A DNA stretch of 22,636 nucleotides from CAZXPA01 sp964642485 (lineage in GTDB: Bacteria; Patescibacteriota; Patescibacteriia; UBA2591; UBA6264): contig CAZXPA010000005.1 of assembly GCA_964642485.1 (NCBI GenBank), forward strand, positions 1 to 22,636, in the 5' to 3' direction. Of this stretch, positions 12,910 through 20,701 are shown one piece after another (position 1 is the first letter of the stretch; every line of letters starts with the position of its first letter). A program made the translations under genes and the position numbers. The notes under the pieces are model-generated. The model made no database searches. It was not told the origin of the DNA and saw only the letters and a program-made list of their open reading frames with translations.

Positions 12910-13406
12910 CCTTTTTTGACTTAATTTTATTACTAGTTCTGATTGGTTTTGTTTGGTTTGGTTTTTGGAATGGTTTAATCCGGACCGCTGGGGGAATTAT
13001 TGGTGTTATTCTAGCGGTTTTTGTGGCCAGTCGTTGGTATGAATCTTTAGCTTTAAAGTTTTTACCTTTTTTGGGTGATAATTCAAATTTGGCTCGCTTA
13101 TTAGCTTTTCTTGTTGTTTTTGCTATAACTCAGTTTATTATTATTTCTTTACTTAAGGTTATAAACAAGATTTTTAGCTTCCCAATTTTAAAAATACTCA
13201 ATCGTTTAGCCGGCGCTGTTTTTGGTCTTATCGAGGGAGGATTACTTATAGGTCTAGTTTTATATTTTTCAACTAAGTTTCCTTTGAGCGAGAGCTGGCT
13301 GGCCCTTCTTAATAACTCAAATATTGCTCAGCCCTTAATTGGTTTTGGCAAGATTTTATTACCCTTTATACCCGAAGCTTTAAAACAAATTAAGTCGTTG
13401 ATATAA
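12906..13406 (+). CDS. CvpA family membrane protein
   Basis: This 166-aa protein has four predicted membrane helices, about residues 4-24, 27-44, 63-83 and 101-122. TM1 carries the family's DLILLLVLIGFVWFGFWNGLIR pattern and TM4 the LAGAVFGLIEGGLLIGLVLY pattern seen in CvpA (colicin V production) proteins. In E. coli CvpA is needed for colicin V production and for envelope homeostasis, but its molecular activity is not established. It is translationally coupled to metG by a 4-nt overlap. It is the last gene before a long repeat-filled spacer, so it probably ends this transcription unit. Confidence 0.85.
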   Translation: MTFFDLILLLVLIGFVWFGFWNGLIRTAGGIIGVILAVFVASRWYESLALKFLPFLGDNSNLARLLAFLVVFAITQFIIISLLKVINKIFSFPILKILNRLAGAVFGLIEGGLLIGLVLYFSTKFPLSESWLALLNNSNIAQPLIGFGKILLPFIPEALKQIKSLI

Positions 13407-13433
13407 TAATCACTAATTATACGAATTTTATCT

Positions 13434-13533
13434 CGAATGGCTACGAATAAATATTAGAACGATTAATGAGCGAGCGAAGTTCCGATTTATCGGAGCGCGG
13501 TGAGCTAAATTAGTAGTCATTCGTGATTTTTAT
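13434..13533. repeat. Inverted repeat leader upstream of nrdD
   Basis: A left arm (13434-13450, CGAATGGCTAC...) pairs imperfectly with a right arm (13507-13523, ...GTAGTCATTCG), 13 of 17 positions Watson-Crick plus one G-U. A hairpin TCCGA-TTTA-TCGGA (13480-13493) lies in the core. The right arm and its extension (13507-13533) run straight into the nrdD ATG and are nearly repeated before nrdG. The rest of the 127-bp spacer is AT-rich and shows no clear promoter. Confidence 0.65.
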
Positions 13534-15618
13534 ATGAAGCAACAAATAACTAAAATTAAAAAAAGAGATGGTCGAATAGTCACCTTTAAACAGGAGAAGA
13601 TAACCAATGCCGTTTATAAGGCGGTAACAGCTGTTTCTGAAAAAGATGGTAAACTGGCCCAAAAGTTATCCAATCAAGTAGTTAAAATTCTTAATCGCCG
13701 TTTTGAGGATAAGGTCCTAGGGGTTGAAGATGTTCAAGATATTGTTGAGGAGGTTTTAATTCAGGCCGATTTATTTGAAGTAGCTAAAGCCTATATTCTT
13801 TACCGAGAACAGCACCGAAAAATTAGAGAAGCTGCTAAGGCCACAAAGGAGAGCCTTGAGATGATTGATCAGTATTTACAAGAAGTTGATTGGGAGGTCA
13901 AAGAAAACGCTAATATGACTTATTCTTTACAAGGCTTAAATAATTATATTTCTAATGGAGCGACAAAAAAATATTGGCTTGACAAAATTTATCCGCTAGA
14001 AATTAGGGAAGCCGCTGAAAATGGCGATTTCCATATCCACGATTTAGGAATTTTGGCCCCGTACTGTGTGGGCTGGAACTTACAAGATTTATTACTTAAA
14101 GGGTTTACTGGTGTTCCTGGTAAACTTTCTTCATATCCAGCCAAACATTTGCGGACAGCCTTAGGTCAATTAGTTAACTTCTTCTATAGCCTTCAAGGTG
14201 AGGCTGCAGGAGCAATAGCCATCTCCTCTCTTGACACTCTTTTAGCTCCTTTTATCCGTAAAGATAAATTAACCTATCGTCAAGCTAAGCAGGCAGTGCA
14301 AGAATTTTTATTTAATTGCAATGTCCCGACCCGAGTAGGATTTCAAACACCTTTTACTAACGTCACTTTGGATTTGACTCCACCAGGAAGTTTGGCCAAG
14401 CTGCCAGTAATTATTGGAGGAAAACCGCAAAAAGAGGTTTACGGAGATTTTCAAAAGGAGATGAATATGTTTAATCGGGCTTTTTATGAAGTTATTATGA
14501 AGGGGGATGCTAAGCAAAGAGTTTTTACCTTCCCAATCCCAACTATTAATATTACTAAGGGCTTTGATTGGGATAATCCTAATTTTAAACCGATGTGGGA
14601 GGCGACAGCTAAGTATGGGATCAATTATTTTTCCAATTTTATTAACTCAGAATTAGATCCAGAGGACATTCGAAGTATGTGTTGTCGATTAAGATTGAAT
14701 AATAAAGAACTTCATCATCGCGGTGGCGGTCTTTTTGGCTCAGGGATTTTAACTGGATCAATCGGCGTGGTAACTATAAATCTTCCCCGGGTTGGCTATT
14801 TAACTAAAACCGAGGAAGAGTTTTTTGCTAAATTAGAGCATTTAATGGATTTAGCTAAAGAAAGTTTGGAAATAAAAAGAAAGGCTCTAGAAGGATTTAT
14901 TGAAAAAGACCTTTATCCTTATTCAAGATTCTATCTTTCTGATATTAAAAAGTTACGTGGCCGTTATTGGGCTAATCACTTTTCAACTATTGGCCTAATT
15001 GGCATGAATGAAGCTTTACTTAATTTTATGGGAGAGAATATTGCCTCGGAAAAAGGAAGAAAGTTTGCTTTAGAGGTTTTAGATTTTATGCGTCAACGTT
15101 TGGTTAAATATCAGGAAGAAACAAAAAACATTTATAATTTAGAGGCTACTCCCGGAGAAGGCACTAGTTTCAGGTTATCAAAGAAAGATAAAGAAGTTTA
15201 TCCTAAAATTATTACGGCCGGGAAAGAAGTCCCTTATTACACAAATTCCACCCAGCTCCCAGTTGATTATGATAAGGATCTTTTTAAGGCCTTGCGGCTT
15301 CAGGATAAATTACAAACTTACTATTCTGGTGGTACAGTTTTTCACACCTTTTTGGGTGAGCGAATTTTTGATTATCACTCAGTTAAAAATTTAATTAAAA
15401 AGGTTTTTGAAAAGTTTCATCTCCCTTATTTTACCCTGACCCCGACATTTAGTATTTGCCCCAATCACGGTTATTTAAATGGCGAGCATTTTACTTGCCC
15501 AGAATGCGGAGAAAAGGCCGAGGTTTATTCGAGGGTGGTCGGCTACCTTCGTCCTGTATCTCAATGGAACGAAGGTAAACAAGAGGAATTTAGGCAAAGA
15601 AAAGAGTTTAAGATCTAA
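13534..15618 (+). CDS. nrdD: Anaerobic ribonucleoside-triphosphate reductase (class III, glycyl radical)
   Basis: This 694-aa enzyme reduces ribonucleoside triphosphates to dNTPs under anoxia. An ATP-cone allosteric domain fills the first 95 residues or so (KKRDGRIVTFKQEKITNAV...AKAYILYREQH). The ten-stranded barrel follows, with substrate-region landmarks NCNVPTRVGFQTPFTN and MCCRLRLNN. The C-terminus has a zinc site, C642-x2-H645 and C655-x2-C658. The glycyl radical loop RVVGYLRPVSQWNEGKQEE places the radical on G670. Length is normal for the family (about 700). Its activase is the next gene. The start is the ATG at 13534, immediately after the repeat leader, with no Shine-Dalgarno. Confidence 0.97.
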   Translation: MKQQITKIKKRDGRIVTFKQEKITNAVYKAVTAVSEKDGKLAQKLSNQVVKILNRRFEDKVLGVEDVQDIVEEVLIQADLFEVAKAYILYREQHRKIREAAKATKESLEMIDQYLQEVDWEVKENANMTYSLQGLNNYISNGATKKYWLDKIYPLEIREAAENGDFHIHDLGILAPYCVGWNLQDLLLKGFTGVPGKLSSYPAKHLRTALGQLVNFFYSLQGEAAGAIAISSLDTLLAPFIRKDKLTYRQAKQAVQEFLFNCNVPTRVGFQTPFTNVTLDLTPPGSLAKLPVIIGGKPQKEVYGDFQKEMNMFNRAFYEVIMKGDAKQRVFTFPIPTINITKGFDWDNPNFKPMWEATAKYGINYFSNFINSELDPEDIRSMCCRLRLNNKELHHRGGGLFGSGILTGSIGVVTINLPRVGYLTKTEEEFFAKLEHLMDLAKESLEIKRKALEGFIEKDLYPYSRFYLSDIKKLRGRYWANHFSTIGLIGMNEALLNFMGENIASEKGRKFALEVLDFMRQRLVKYQEETKNIYNLEATPGEGTSFRLSKKDKEVYPKIITAGKEVPYYTNSTQLPVDYDKDLFKALRLQDKLQTYYSGGTVFHTFLGERIFDYHSVKNLIKKVFEKFHLPYFTLTPTFSICPNHGYLNGEHFTCPECGEKAEVYSRVVGYLRPVSQWNEGKQEEFRQRKEFKI

Positions 15619-15620
15619 TC

Positions 15621-15650
15621 ACACTAAATTAGTGGTTATTCGTGACTTTT
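15621..15650 (+). repeat. nrdG leader repeat, copy of the sequence before nrdD
   Basis: Bases 15626-15650 match 13507-13531 at 22 of 25 positions and, like them, abut the next gene's start. The left end adds CACTAA-A-TTAGTG (15622-15634), an odd-length palindrome. Confidence 0.75.
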
Positions 15651-16355
15651 ATGGTTTTTAAGGGTTGGCAAAAGACGTCTTTGAATGAATGGCCGGGCAA
15701 AGTTTGTTCAGTTGTTTTTGTTGGTGGTTGTGATTTTTATTGTCCTTTTTGCTATAACCGTGATTTAATTTTAAATCCAGAGAAATTACCAGATATTGAT
15801 GAATCAGAAGTTTTGAATTATTGTCAAAAAAACAAAGATTTGCTAGATGGAGTAATGATTACTGGAGGGGAGCCGCTCGTTCCGTTCAAAAGCAAAAATG
15901 GTTTATTGGATTTCATTAAAAAAGTAAAAATTATTGGCTTAGAGGTCGGCATAGAAACTAATGGTTCAAACCCAAAAAGATTAGCTTTTTTAATAAAAAA
16001 CAAGCTAGTTGATTATTTAGCCATGGACATTAAAGCTCCTCTGATTAAGGGGGAATACAATCAAATGGCTGGAGTTGAGGTTGACTTGAATAAAATAAGA
16101 AAAAGTGTCAAAATTATTATTGGTTCAGAGATTGATTCAGAATTTCGAACTACTGTAATTCCTGGATTGTTAAATCAAGATGATATTTTGAAAATTACTC
16201 AAGATATAAAAGGAGCAAAAAAGTATTATCTTCAACAATTTCAGCCAGGTAATACTTTAGGGAAAGTGCCGAAATTAAGACCTTATTCTCAAGAATGGTT
16301 TAAAAAAACAGCCCGAAAAATAAAGGATTTGACGAATATAGAATTAAGAATTTAA
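15651..16355 (+). CDS. nrdG: Anaerobic ribonucleoside-triphosphate reductase activating protein (radical SAM)
   Basis: This 234-aa radical SAM enzyme generates the glycyl radical on NrdD. The iron-sulfur motif is C27-x3-C31-x2-C34 (GGCDFYCPFCYNRDL). MITGGEPL is the SAM-contacting GGE motif, and the ETNGSNPK and YLAMDIKAPL strands fit the barrel. It is of the longer NrdG type that resembles pyruvate-formate-lyase activases. I start it at ATG 15651. A GTG at 15642 extends the frame by three residues but lies inside the leader repeat shared with nrdD, where the corresponding sequence is upstream of the ATG. The gene follows nrdD by 32 nt and precedes the HtrA gene by 3 nt. Confidence 0.94.
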   Translation: MVFKGWQKTSLNEWPGKVCSVVFVGGCDFYCPFCYNRDLILNPEKLPDIDESEVLNYCQKNKDLLDGVMITGGEPLVPFKSKNGLLDFIKKVKIIGLEVGIETNGSNPKRLAFLIKNKLVDYLAMDIKAPLIKGEYNQMAGVEVDLNKIRKSVKIIIGSEIDSEFRTTVIPGLLNQDDILKITQDIKGAKKYYLQQFQPGNTLGKVPKLRPYSQEWFKKTARKIKDLTNIELRI

Positions 16356-16358
16356 TTT

Positions 16359-17681
16359 ATGAAAAGAAAAAAACTTATATTTAAAAATTGGTCACATTCA
16401 ATCATTGTTGTTGCTCTGATTAGTTTAATTATTGGCGCTTTAGCTGGGGCAGTTTCGGGTTTTTATGCCACCAACTTAATGGCTAATAATGAGGGTTCTT
16501 TTTTTTACTCCTTATTATATAAAAAGATTTTTCATCAAGCCCAGGAGGGCGAAGAAGGTGTTGGGCAGACTGATCAAAAAGAATCACTGGAGCCAATTAT
16601 TATTAGCGAAGAGCAAAGAGTGATTAAGGTGGTTAAAGAGGTCAGTCCTTCAGTGGTGAGTATTGTTGTTAGCAAATATGTTTCTCAATATTATAGTTAT
16701 CAAGAATCACCATTTGATGATTTTTTTGATTTTGATTCACCATTTTATTTTGAGTTTAAAGGGCCAGGTATCCCAACCCCAGTTCCGCCCCAAGAAGAGC
16801 AGAAAGAAAAACAGCAGGTTGGTGGAGGAACTGGCTTTATAATTTCTTCTCAAGATGGTTTAGTTTTAACTAATAAACATGTGGTTAGTGATGAAGAAGC
16901 AGAATATACAGTAATTACTAATGATGGTCAAAAATATGAGGCAAAAGTTTTGGCCCGGGACCCATTTAATGACATTGCGGTTTTAAAGATTGAGGCCCAA
17001 GATTTACCAGAGGTTAAATTAGGCGATTCAGACAAGCTTGGAATTGGCCAAACAGTGATTGCTATTGGCAATGCTTTGGGCGAATATCGAAATACTGTAA
17101 CCAGGGGAGTAATCAGTGGGATTAGTCGGCGAATTGTTGCTGGTGATGCCCTGGGTAGTTCTGAAGTTTTAGAAGATGTTATTCAAACTGATGCCGCTAT
17201 TAATTTGGGTAATTCTGGTGGGCCATTAATTGACCTTAAAGGTGAAGTTGTTGGTATTAATACTGCCCTTAGCCGGCAGGGGCAATTAATTGGTTTTGCA
17301 ATTCCAATTAATCAGGCCAAGCAAGTAATAGAAAGCGTGAAAGAATATGGGAGAATTATCAGGCCATTCTTGGGCATTAGATATATTTTGATTAATGAAC
17401 GAATTGTTAAGGCAAATAAATTGCCGATTGATTATGGTGCTTTGATAATTAAGGGCAGACGGGCAATTGATTTAGCTGTGATTCCAGGTTCGCCGGCCAA
17501 CAAAGCTGGGTTAGTTGAAAATGATATTATTCTAGAAGTTGATGGTCAAAAGATTACGGAACAAAAATCTTTAGCTAAAGAGATTCAAAAGCATAAGCCA
17601 GGTGATGAAGTTGAGTTAAAAGTTTTTCATCAGGGCGAAGAAAAAACCATTAAGGTGGTTTTAGAGGAGTATCAGGAGTAA
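16359..17681 (+). CDS. HtrA/DegP-type trypsin-like serine protease with PDZ domain
   Basis: This 440-aa protease acts on damaged proteins outside the membrane. An N-terminal anchor helix (about residues 15-37) is followed by a linker with an unusual aromatic/acidic stretch (YYSYQESPFDDFFDFDSPFYFEF, 111-133) and a Pro-rich segment. The trypsin domain carries the triad H174 (TNKHVVSD), D205 (DPFNDIAVLKI) and S286 (GNSGGPLI). One PDZ domain (about 340-435) ends the protein, with SPANKAGLVENDIILEVDGQ as its ligand-binding region. A single PDZ and an N-terminal anchor make it DegS/HtrA-like rather than DegP-like. It starts 3 nt after nrdG, so it is likely cotranscribed. Its TAA touches an AATTTCT array. 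Confidence 0.94.
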   Translation: MKRKKLIFKNWSHSIIVVALISLIIGALAGAVSGFYATNLMANNEGSFFYSLLYKKIFHQAQEGEEGVGQTDQKESLEPIIISEEQRVIKVVKEVSPSVVSIVVSKYVSQYYSYQESPFDDFFDFDSPFYFEFKGPGIPTPVPPQEEQKEKQQVGGGTGFIISSQDGLVLTNKHVVSDEEAEYTVITNDGQKYEAKVLARDPFNDIAVLKIEAQDLPEVKLGDSDKLGIGQTVIAIGNALGEYRNTVTRGVISGISRRIVAGDALGSSEVLEDVIQTDAAINLGNSGGPLIDLKGEVVGINTALSRQGQLIGFAIPINQAKQVIESVKEYGRIIRPFLGIRYILINERIVKANKLPIDYGALIIKGRRAIDLAVIPGSPANKAGLVENDIILEVDGQKITEQKSLAKEIQKHKPGDEVELKVFHQGEEKTIKVVLEEYQE

Positions 17682-17710
17682 ATTTCTAATTTCTAATTTC
17701 TAATTTCTAA
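17681..17710 (+). repeat. AATTTCT tandem array before prfB
   Basis: Four perfect AATTTCT units (7-nt period) start at the last base of the HtrA stop codon and end in AATAA just before the prfB start. The same AATTTCTAA motif builds the hairpin arms at 291-321 and the start of the DUF192 gene. Confidence 0.85.
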
Positions 17711-17718
17711 TAAATGTT

Positions 17719-18808
17719 ATGCGAGAATTGATTTTAGAAGTAAAGGGTTTTAAAAAGAGGCTCCGAAAGATCGGAGACTATCTTTGACATTGATAAAAAA
17801 GCACAAAAAATTAAAGAGTTAGAATTTGAAATGGCTGAGCCTGATTTTTGGAAAAACAGAGAACAAGCAGAAAAAAAATCAAAACAACTTTCAAAACTCA
17901 AAAACGATATTGATAAGTGGGAAAGCATTAATAAGTCAATCAGTGATTTATTAGAAATTGCAAAAGCTGACGAGAAAGATAAGACCGTAAACATACGACA
18001 AGAAATCGAGCAAGAGTTTAAAAATATTGAAAAAGAGCTCCTTGCGTTTGAAAAACTCACCTTTTTAAAAGGAAAGTATGACAGAAAAGATGTTTTTATG
18101 TCCATTTTTGCGGGAGCAGGCGGAGTTGATGCGCAAGATTGGGCTGAAATGCTTAAACGAATGTATATGCGCTATGTTGAAAATAAGGAGTGGGGTGCGC
18201 ATATTACTAATGAATCAAAAGGGACAGAGGCGGGGATAAAAAGCACCACCATTGCAATTGAAGGTGAATTTGCGTACGGACTGCTAAAGGGCGAAGCAGG
18301 CGTTCATCGGCTGGTGCGCATTTCACCCTTTGATGCAGAGAAAATGCGCCATACCTCATTTGCGTTAGTTGAGGTATTACCAGAGATTGAAGATGTTGAG
18401 GTAGAAATAAACGCGGATGATCTGCGCATTGACACATTTTTATCATCCGGTCCCGGAGGTCAGCATATGCAAAAAACCGAATCAGCAGTGCGCCTTACCC
18501 ATGTACCAACAAAGATTACTGCTGTATGTGAATCTGAACGATCTCAGCATCAAAACAAAGACCGGGCAATGAAAATTTTGCGCACCAAGCTGTATCATTT
18601 TTATCAAGCAGAAAAAAAAGAAGAAAAAGCTAGGTTGCGCGGCGATTTTAAATCTGCTTCCTGGGGTAATCAAATTCGTTCTTATGTTATTCATCCATAT
18701 AAAATGGTCAAAGATTTAAGGACTGGATATGAAACAAGTGAAGTTGAGAAGATTTTAGACGGAAACCTGGATGAAGTAATTGAATCTTATCTTAAGTCAA
18801 ATAAATAA
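17719..18808 (+). CDS. prfB: Peptide chain release factor 2, with programmed +1 frameshift
   Basis: RF2 recognises UAA and UGA stop codons and triggers peptide release. Frame 0 from ATG 17719 gives 22 codons ending TAT CTT TGA (stop 17785-17787). Slipping +1 at CUU yields GAC (17786-17788) and an open frame to 18808, for a 362-aa product. The site has the classical elements: CTTTGAC, preceded by an internal Shine-Dalgarno-like GGAG (17773-17776) six nt before CTT. In the full protein SPF (codon recognition) is at 202-204 and GGQ (peptidyl hydrolysis) at 246-248, matching E. coli RF2 closely. Low RF2 should favour the shift, so the gene is autoregulated. Ala GCG and Arg CGC codons are more frequent than in the upstream genes. 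Confidence 0.96.
17773..17788 (+). promoter_or_regulatory. prfB programmed +1 frameshift site
   Basis: GGAG at 17773-17776, then AC TAT CTT TGA C. The ribosome pauses at the poorly terminated UGA, the internal Shine-Dalgarno pushes it, and tRNA-Leu on CUU slips one base. The nucleotide layout matches the known E. coli site (AGGGGG UAU CUU UGA C) except for a weaker Shine-Dalgarno core. Confidence 0.95.
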
Positions 18809-18810
18809 AG

Positions 18811-18842
18811 TTGTTAAGTTGTTAAATTGTTAATTTGTTAAA
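18811..18842 (+). repeat. TTGTTAAN tandem array before glmS
   Basis: Four 8-nt units, TTGTTAAG, TTGTTAAA, TTGTTAAT and TTGTTAAA, begin 2 nt after the prfB stop and end 11 nt before the glmS ATG. There is no complementary arm and no room for a glmS ribozyme. Confidence 0.85.
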
Positions 18843-18853
18843 TTGATTTTAAT

Positions 18854-20695
18854 ATGTGCGGCATCGTTGCCTACATTGGCAAAAGAAACGCAACCCCGAT
18901 TCTCATTAACGGCCTTAAATGTCTCCTTTATAGAGGATATGATAGTTTTGGTTTTGCCGTAATGAATGAAAAAAATAATATTGATTGTTTCAAAAAACCA
19001 GGCAGATTAGACGAAGAAGAAAAAAGTCTATCTCAATTAGAGCTAAAGGGCAATTTAGGAGAGGCGCATTCGCGCTGGAGTACTCACGGTCCGCCGAACG
19101 AGGTAAATGCCCACCCACATCCGGACTGTAAGCAAAATATCTTTGTAGTTCACAATGGCATTATTGAAAATTACATTGTGTTAAAAAAGTGGCTGGGCGA
19201 GCGCGGACATGAATTTAGAAGTGAAACAGATAGTGAAGTATTATCACATTTAATAGAAGAACATTACAATGGCGATTTATTAAAAGCAGTGCAAAAAGCA
19301 CTTTCATTAGTTGAAGGTACGTATGGCTTAGGCATTATATCAAAGCATGAACCAGATACATTAATTGGCGCGCGCAAAGGATCCCCGTTGGCAGTAGGAG
19401 TGGTAAAAAATGGAGAATATATTCTTGCCTCAGACCCAGCCGCCATAATTGAACACACTAAAAAAGTAGTGTATTTAGATGATGGTGAAGTAGTAAAATT
19501 AACCCGTAGCAGCATGAGAATTACTAATCTCGAAAATAAAAAGGTGCAGAAACAAGTACAGGAAATTCAGTGGGATTTAGAACAGATTGAAAAAGCCGGT
19601 TTTGATCACTTTATGCTTAAAGAAATATTTGAACAGCCAGAAACAATTGAGAATGCAATTCGAGGACGCGCCTTGGTTAATGAGAATAGAATACAACTCG
19701 GCGGCATACAGGACTGGCTTGACTTCTTAACGAATATTAATCGCGCAGTGTTTTTAGCCTGCGGCACCTCATGGCATGCTTGCCTTATAGGTGAATATTT
19801 ATTTGAACATATTGCTGGCATTCCTGCGGAAACAGAGTATGCGTCTGAATTTAGGTATAAAAGCGCGCCAATACATAAGAATACTGCCTATTTTGTTATT
19901 TCTCAGTCAGGAGAAACTGCAGATACTTTAGAATCATTGCACAAGATTAAAAAAGCAAGAGCAAGGGTTTTTGGTATTGTGAATGTGGTTGGCTCTACTA
20001 TTGCTCGAGAAACTGACGCTGGCGTGTATCTTCACGCAGGGCCGGAGATTGGTGTTGCTTCAACCAAAGCGTTTACTTCGCAGGTCACGGTTTTATCTCA
20101 ACTCGCGATTCTATTAGGAATGAGACGAGGGAGAGTAGGGCAAAAAGAAGTCAAGAGTCGAATTCAAGCGCTTGTTGAGATTCCAGATAAAATAAGATAT
20201 ATATTGGGCCAAAATGAGAGTATTAAGAATCTTGCAAAAAAGTATTATAAATTCAACAACTTTTTATATCTTGGCAGAGGATTTAATTTCCCAACAGCTC
20301 TTGAGGGCGCGCTCAAACTTAAAGAAATCTCATACATTCATGCAGAAGGATATCCAGCCGCAGAAATGAAGCACGGCCCAATTGCTTTAATTGATGAAAA
20401 TATGCCGGTGGTAGTCATTGCTACTGACACTGAAGATGTAATTTATCAAAAAGTTATTTCTAATATTGAAGAAGTAAAAGCTCGAGGCGGCAATATTATT
20501 GCTATAGCAACTGAAGGAAATACAGGTATTAAAGATCTTGCCACTGAAGTGATTTACGTTCCTAAAACTAATGGGTATTTAACTCCGCTTTTAAATGCGA
20601 TTCCATTACAGCTCCTAGCGTATTACATGGCTGTCCTCCGTGGATGTGATGTTGATAAACCGCGTAATCTGGCTAAAAGCGTTACTGTGGAATAG
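18854..20695 (+). CDS. glmS: Glutamine-fructose-6-phosphate aminotransferase (isomerizing)
   Basis: This 613-aa enzyme makes glucosamine 6-phosphate from fructose 6-phosphate and glutamine, the first step to UDP-GlcNAc for peptidoglycan. The N-terminal glutaminase starts MCGIVAYIG, so Cys becomes the nucleophile after Met removal. R74/W75 (HSRWSTHG) and N101-G102 complete its site. Two SIS domains follow: the first has CGTSWHA (303-309) and SQSGETADT, the second GRGFNFPTALEGALKLKE and EGYPAAEMKHGPI. The terminal KPRNLAKSVTVE puts the catalytic Lys at 608. Full length and apparently intact. Only 45 nt separate it from prfB, so a glmS riboswitch is absent. Ala GCG (about 11 of 50) and Arg CGC are unusually frequent for this window. 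Confidence 0.98.
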   Translation: MCGIVAYIGKRNATPILINGLKCLLYRGYDSFGFAVMNEKNNIDCFKKPGRLDEEEKSLSQLELKGNLGEAHSRWSTHGPPNEVNAHPHPDCKQNIFVVHNGIIENYIVLKKWLGERGHEFRSETDSEVLSHLIEEHYNGDLLKAVQKALSLVEGTYGLGIISKHEPDTLIGARKGSPLAVGVVKNGEYILASDPAAIIEHTKKVVYLDDGEVVKLTRSSMRITNLENKKVQKQVQEIQWDLEQIEKAGFDHFMLKEIFEQPETIENAIRGRALVNENRIQLGGIQDWLDFLTNINRAVFLACGTSWHACLIGEYLFEHIAGIPAETEYASEFRYKSAPIHKNTAYFVISQSGETADTLESLHKIKKARARVFGIVNVVGSTIARETDAGVYLHAGPEIGVASTKAFTSQVTVLSQLAILLGMRRGRVGQKEVKSRIQALVEIPDKIRYILGQNESIKNLAKKYYKFNNFLYLGRGFNFPTALEGALKLKEISYIHAEGYPAAEMKHGPIALIDENMPVVVIATDTEDVIYQKVISNIEEVKARGGNIIAIATEGNTGIKDLATEVIYVPKTNGYLTPLLNAIPLQLLAYYMAVLRGCDVDKPRNLAKSVTVE

Positions 20696-20701
20696 TTTGT
20701 T

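Noticed and set aside
13407..13533. Hidden gene in the cvpA-nrdD spacer
   Set aside because: All frames are closed quickly on both strands and the sequence is explained by inverted repeats.
15621..15636. NrdR-box-like palindrome before nrdG
   Set aside because: CACTAA-A-TTAGTG is an odd-length palindrome centred on one base, whereas NrdR boxes are 16-bp even palindromes, normally paired and at promoters. The spacing does not fit.
17719..17831. prfB as a frameshift pseudogene or starting at ATG 17831
   Set aside because: The CTTTGAC site with an upstream GGAG is the known programmed frameshift, and the joined protein places SPF and GGQ at the expected positions.
18809..18853. Possible glmS ribozyme upstream of glmS
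   Set aside because: Only 45 nt separate prfB and glmS and they are a simple TTGTTAAN array, far too short and without the ribozyme core.
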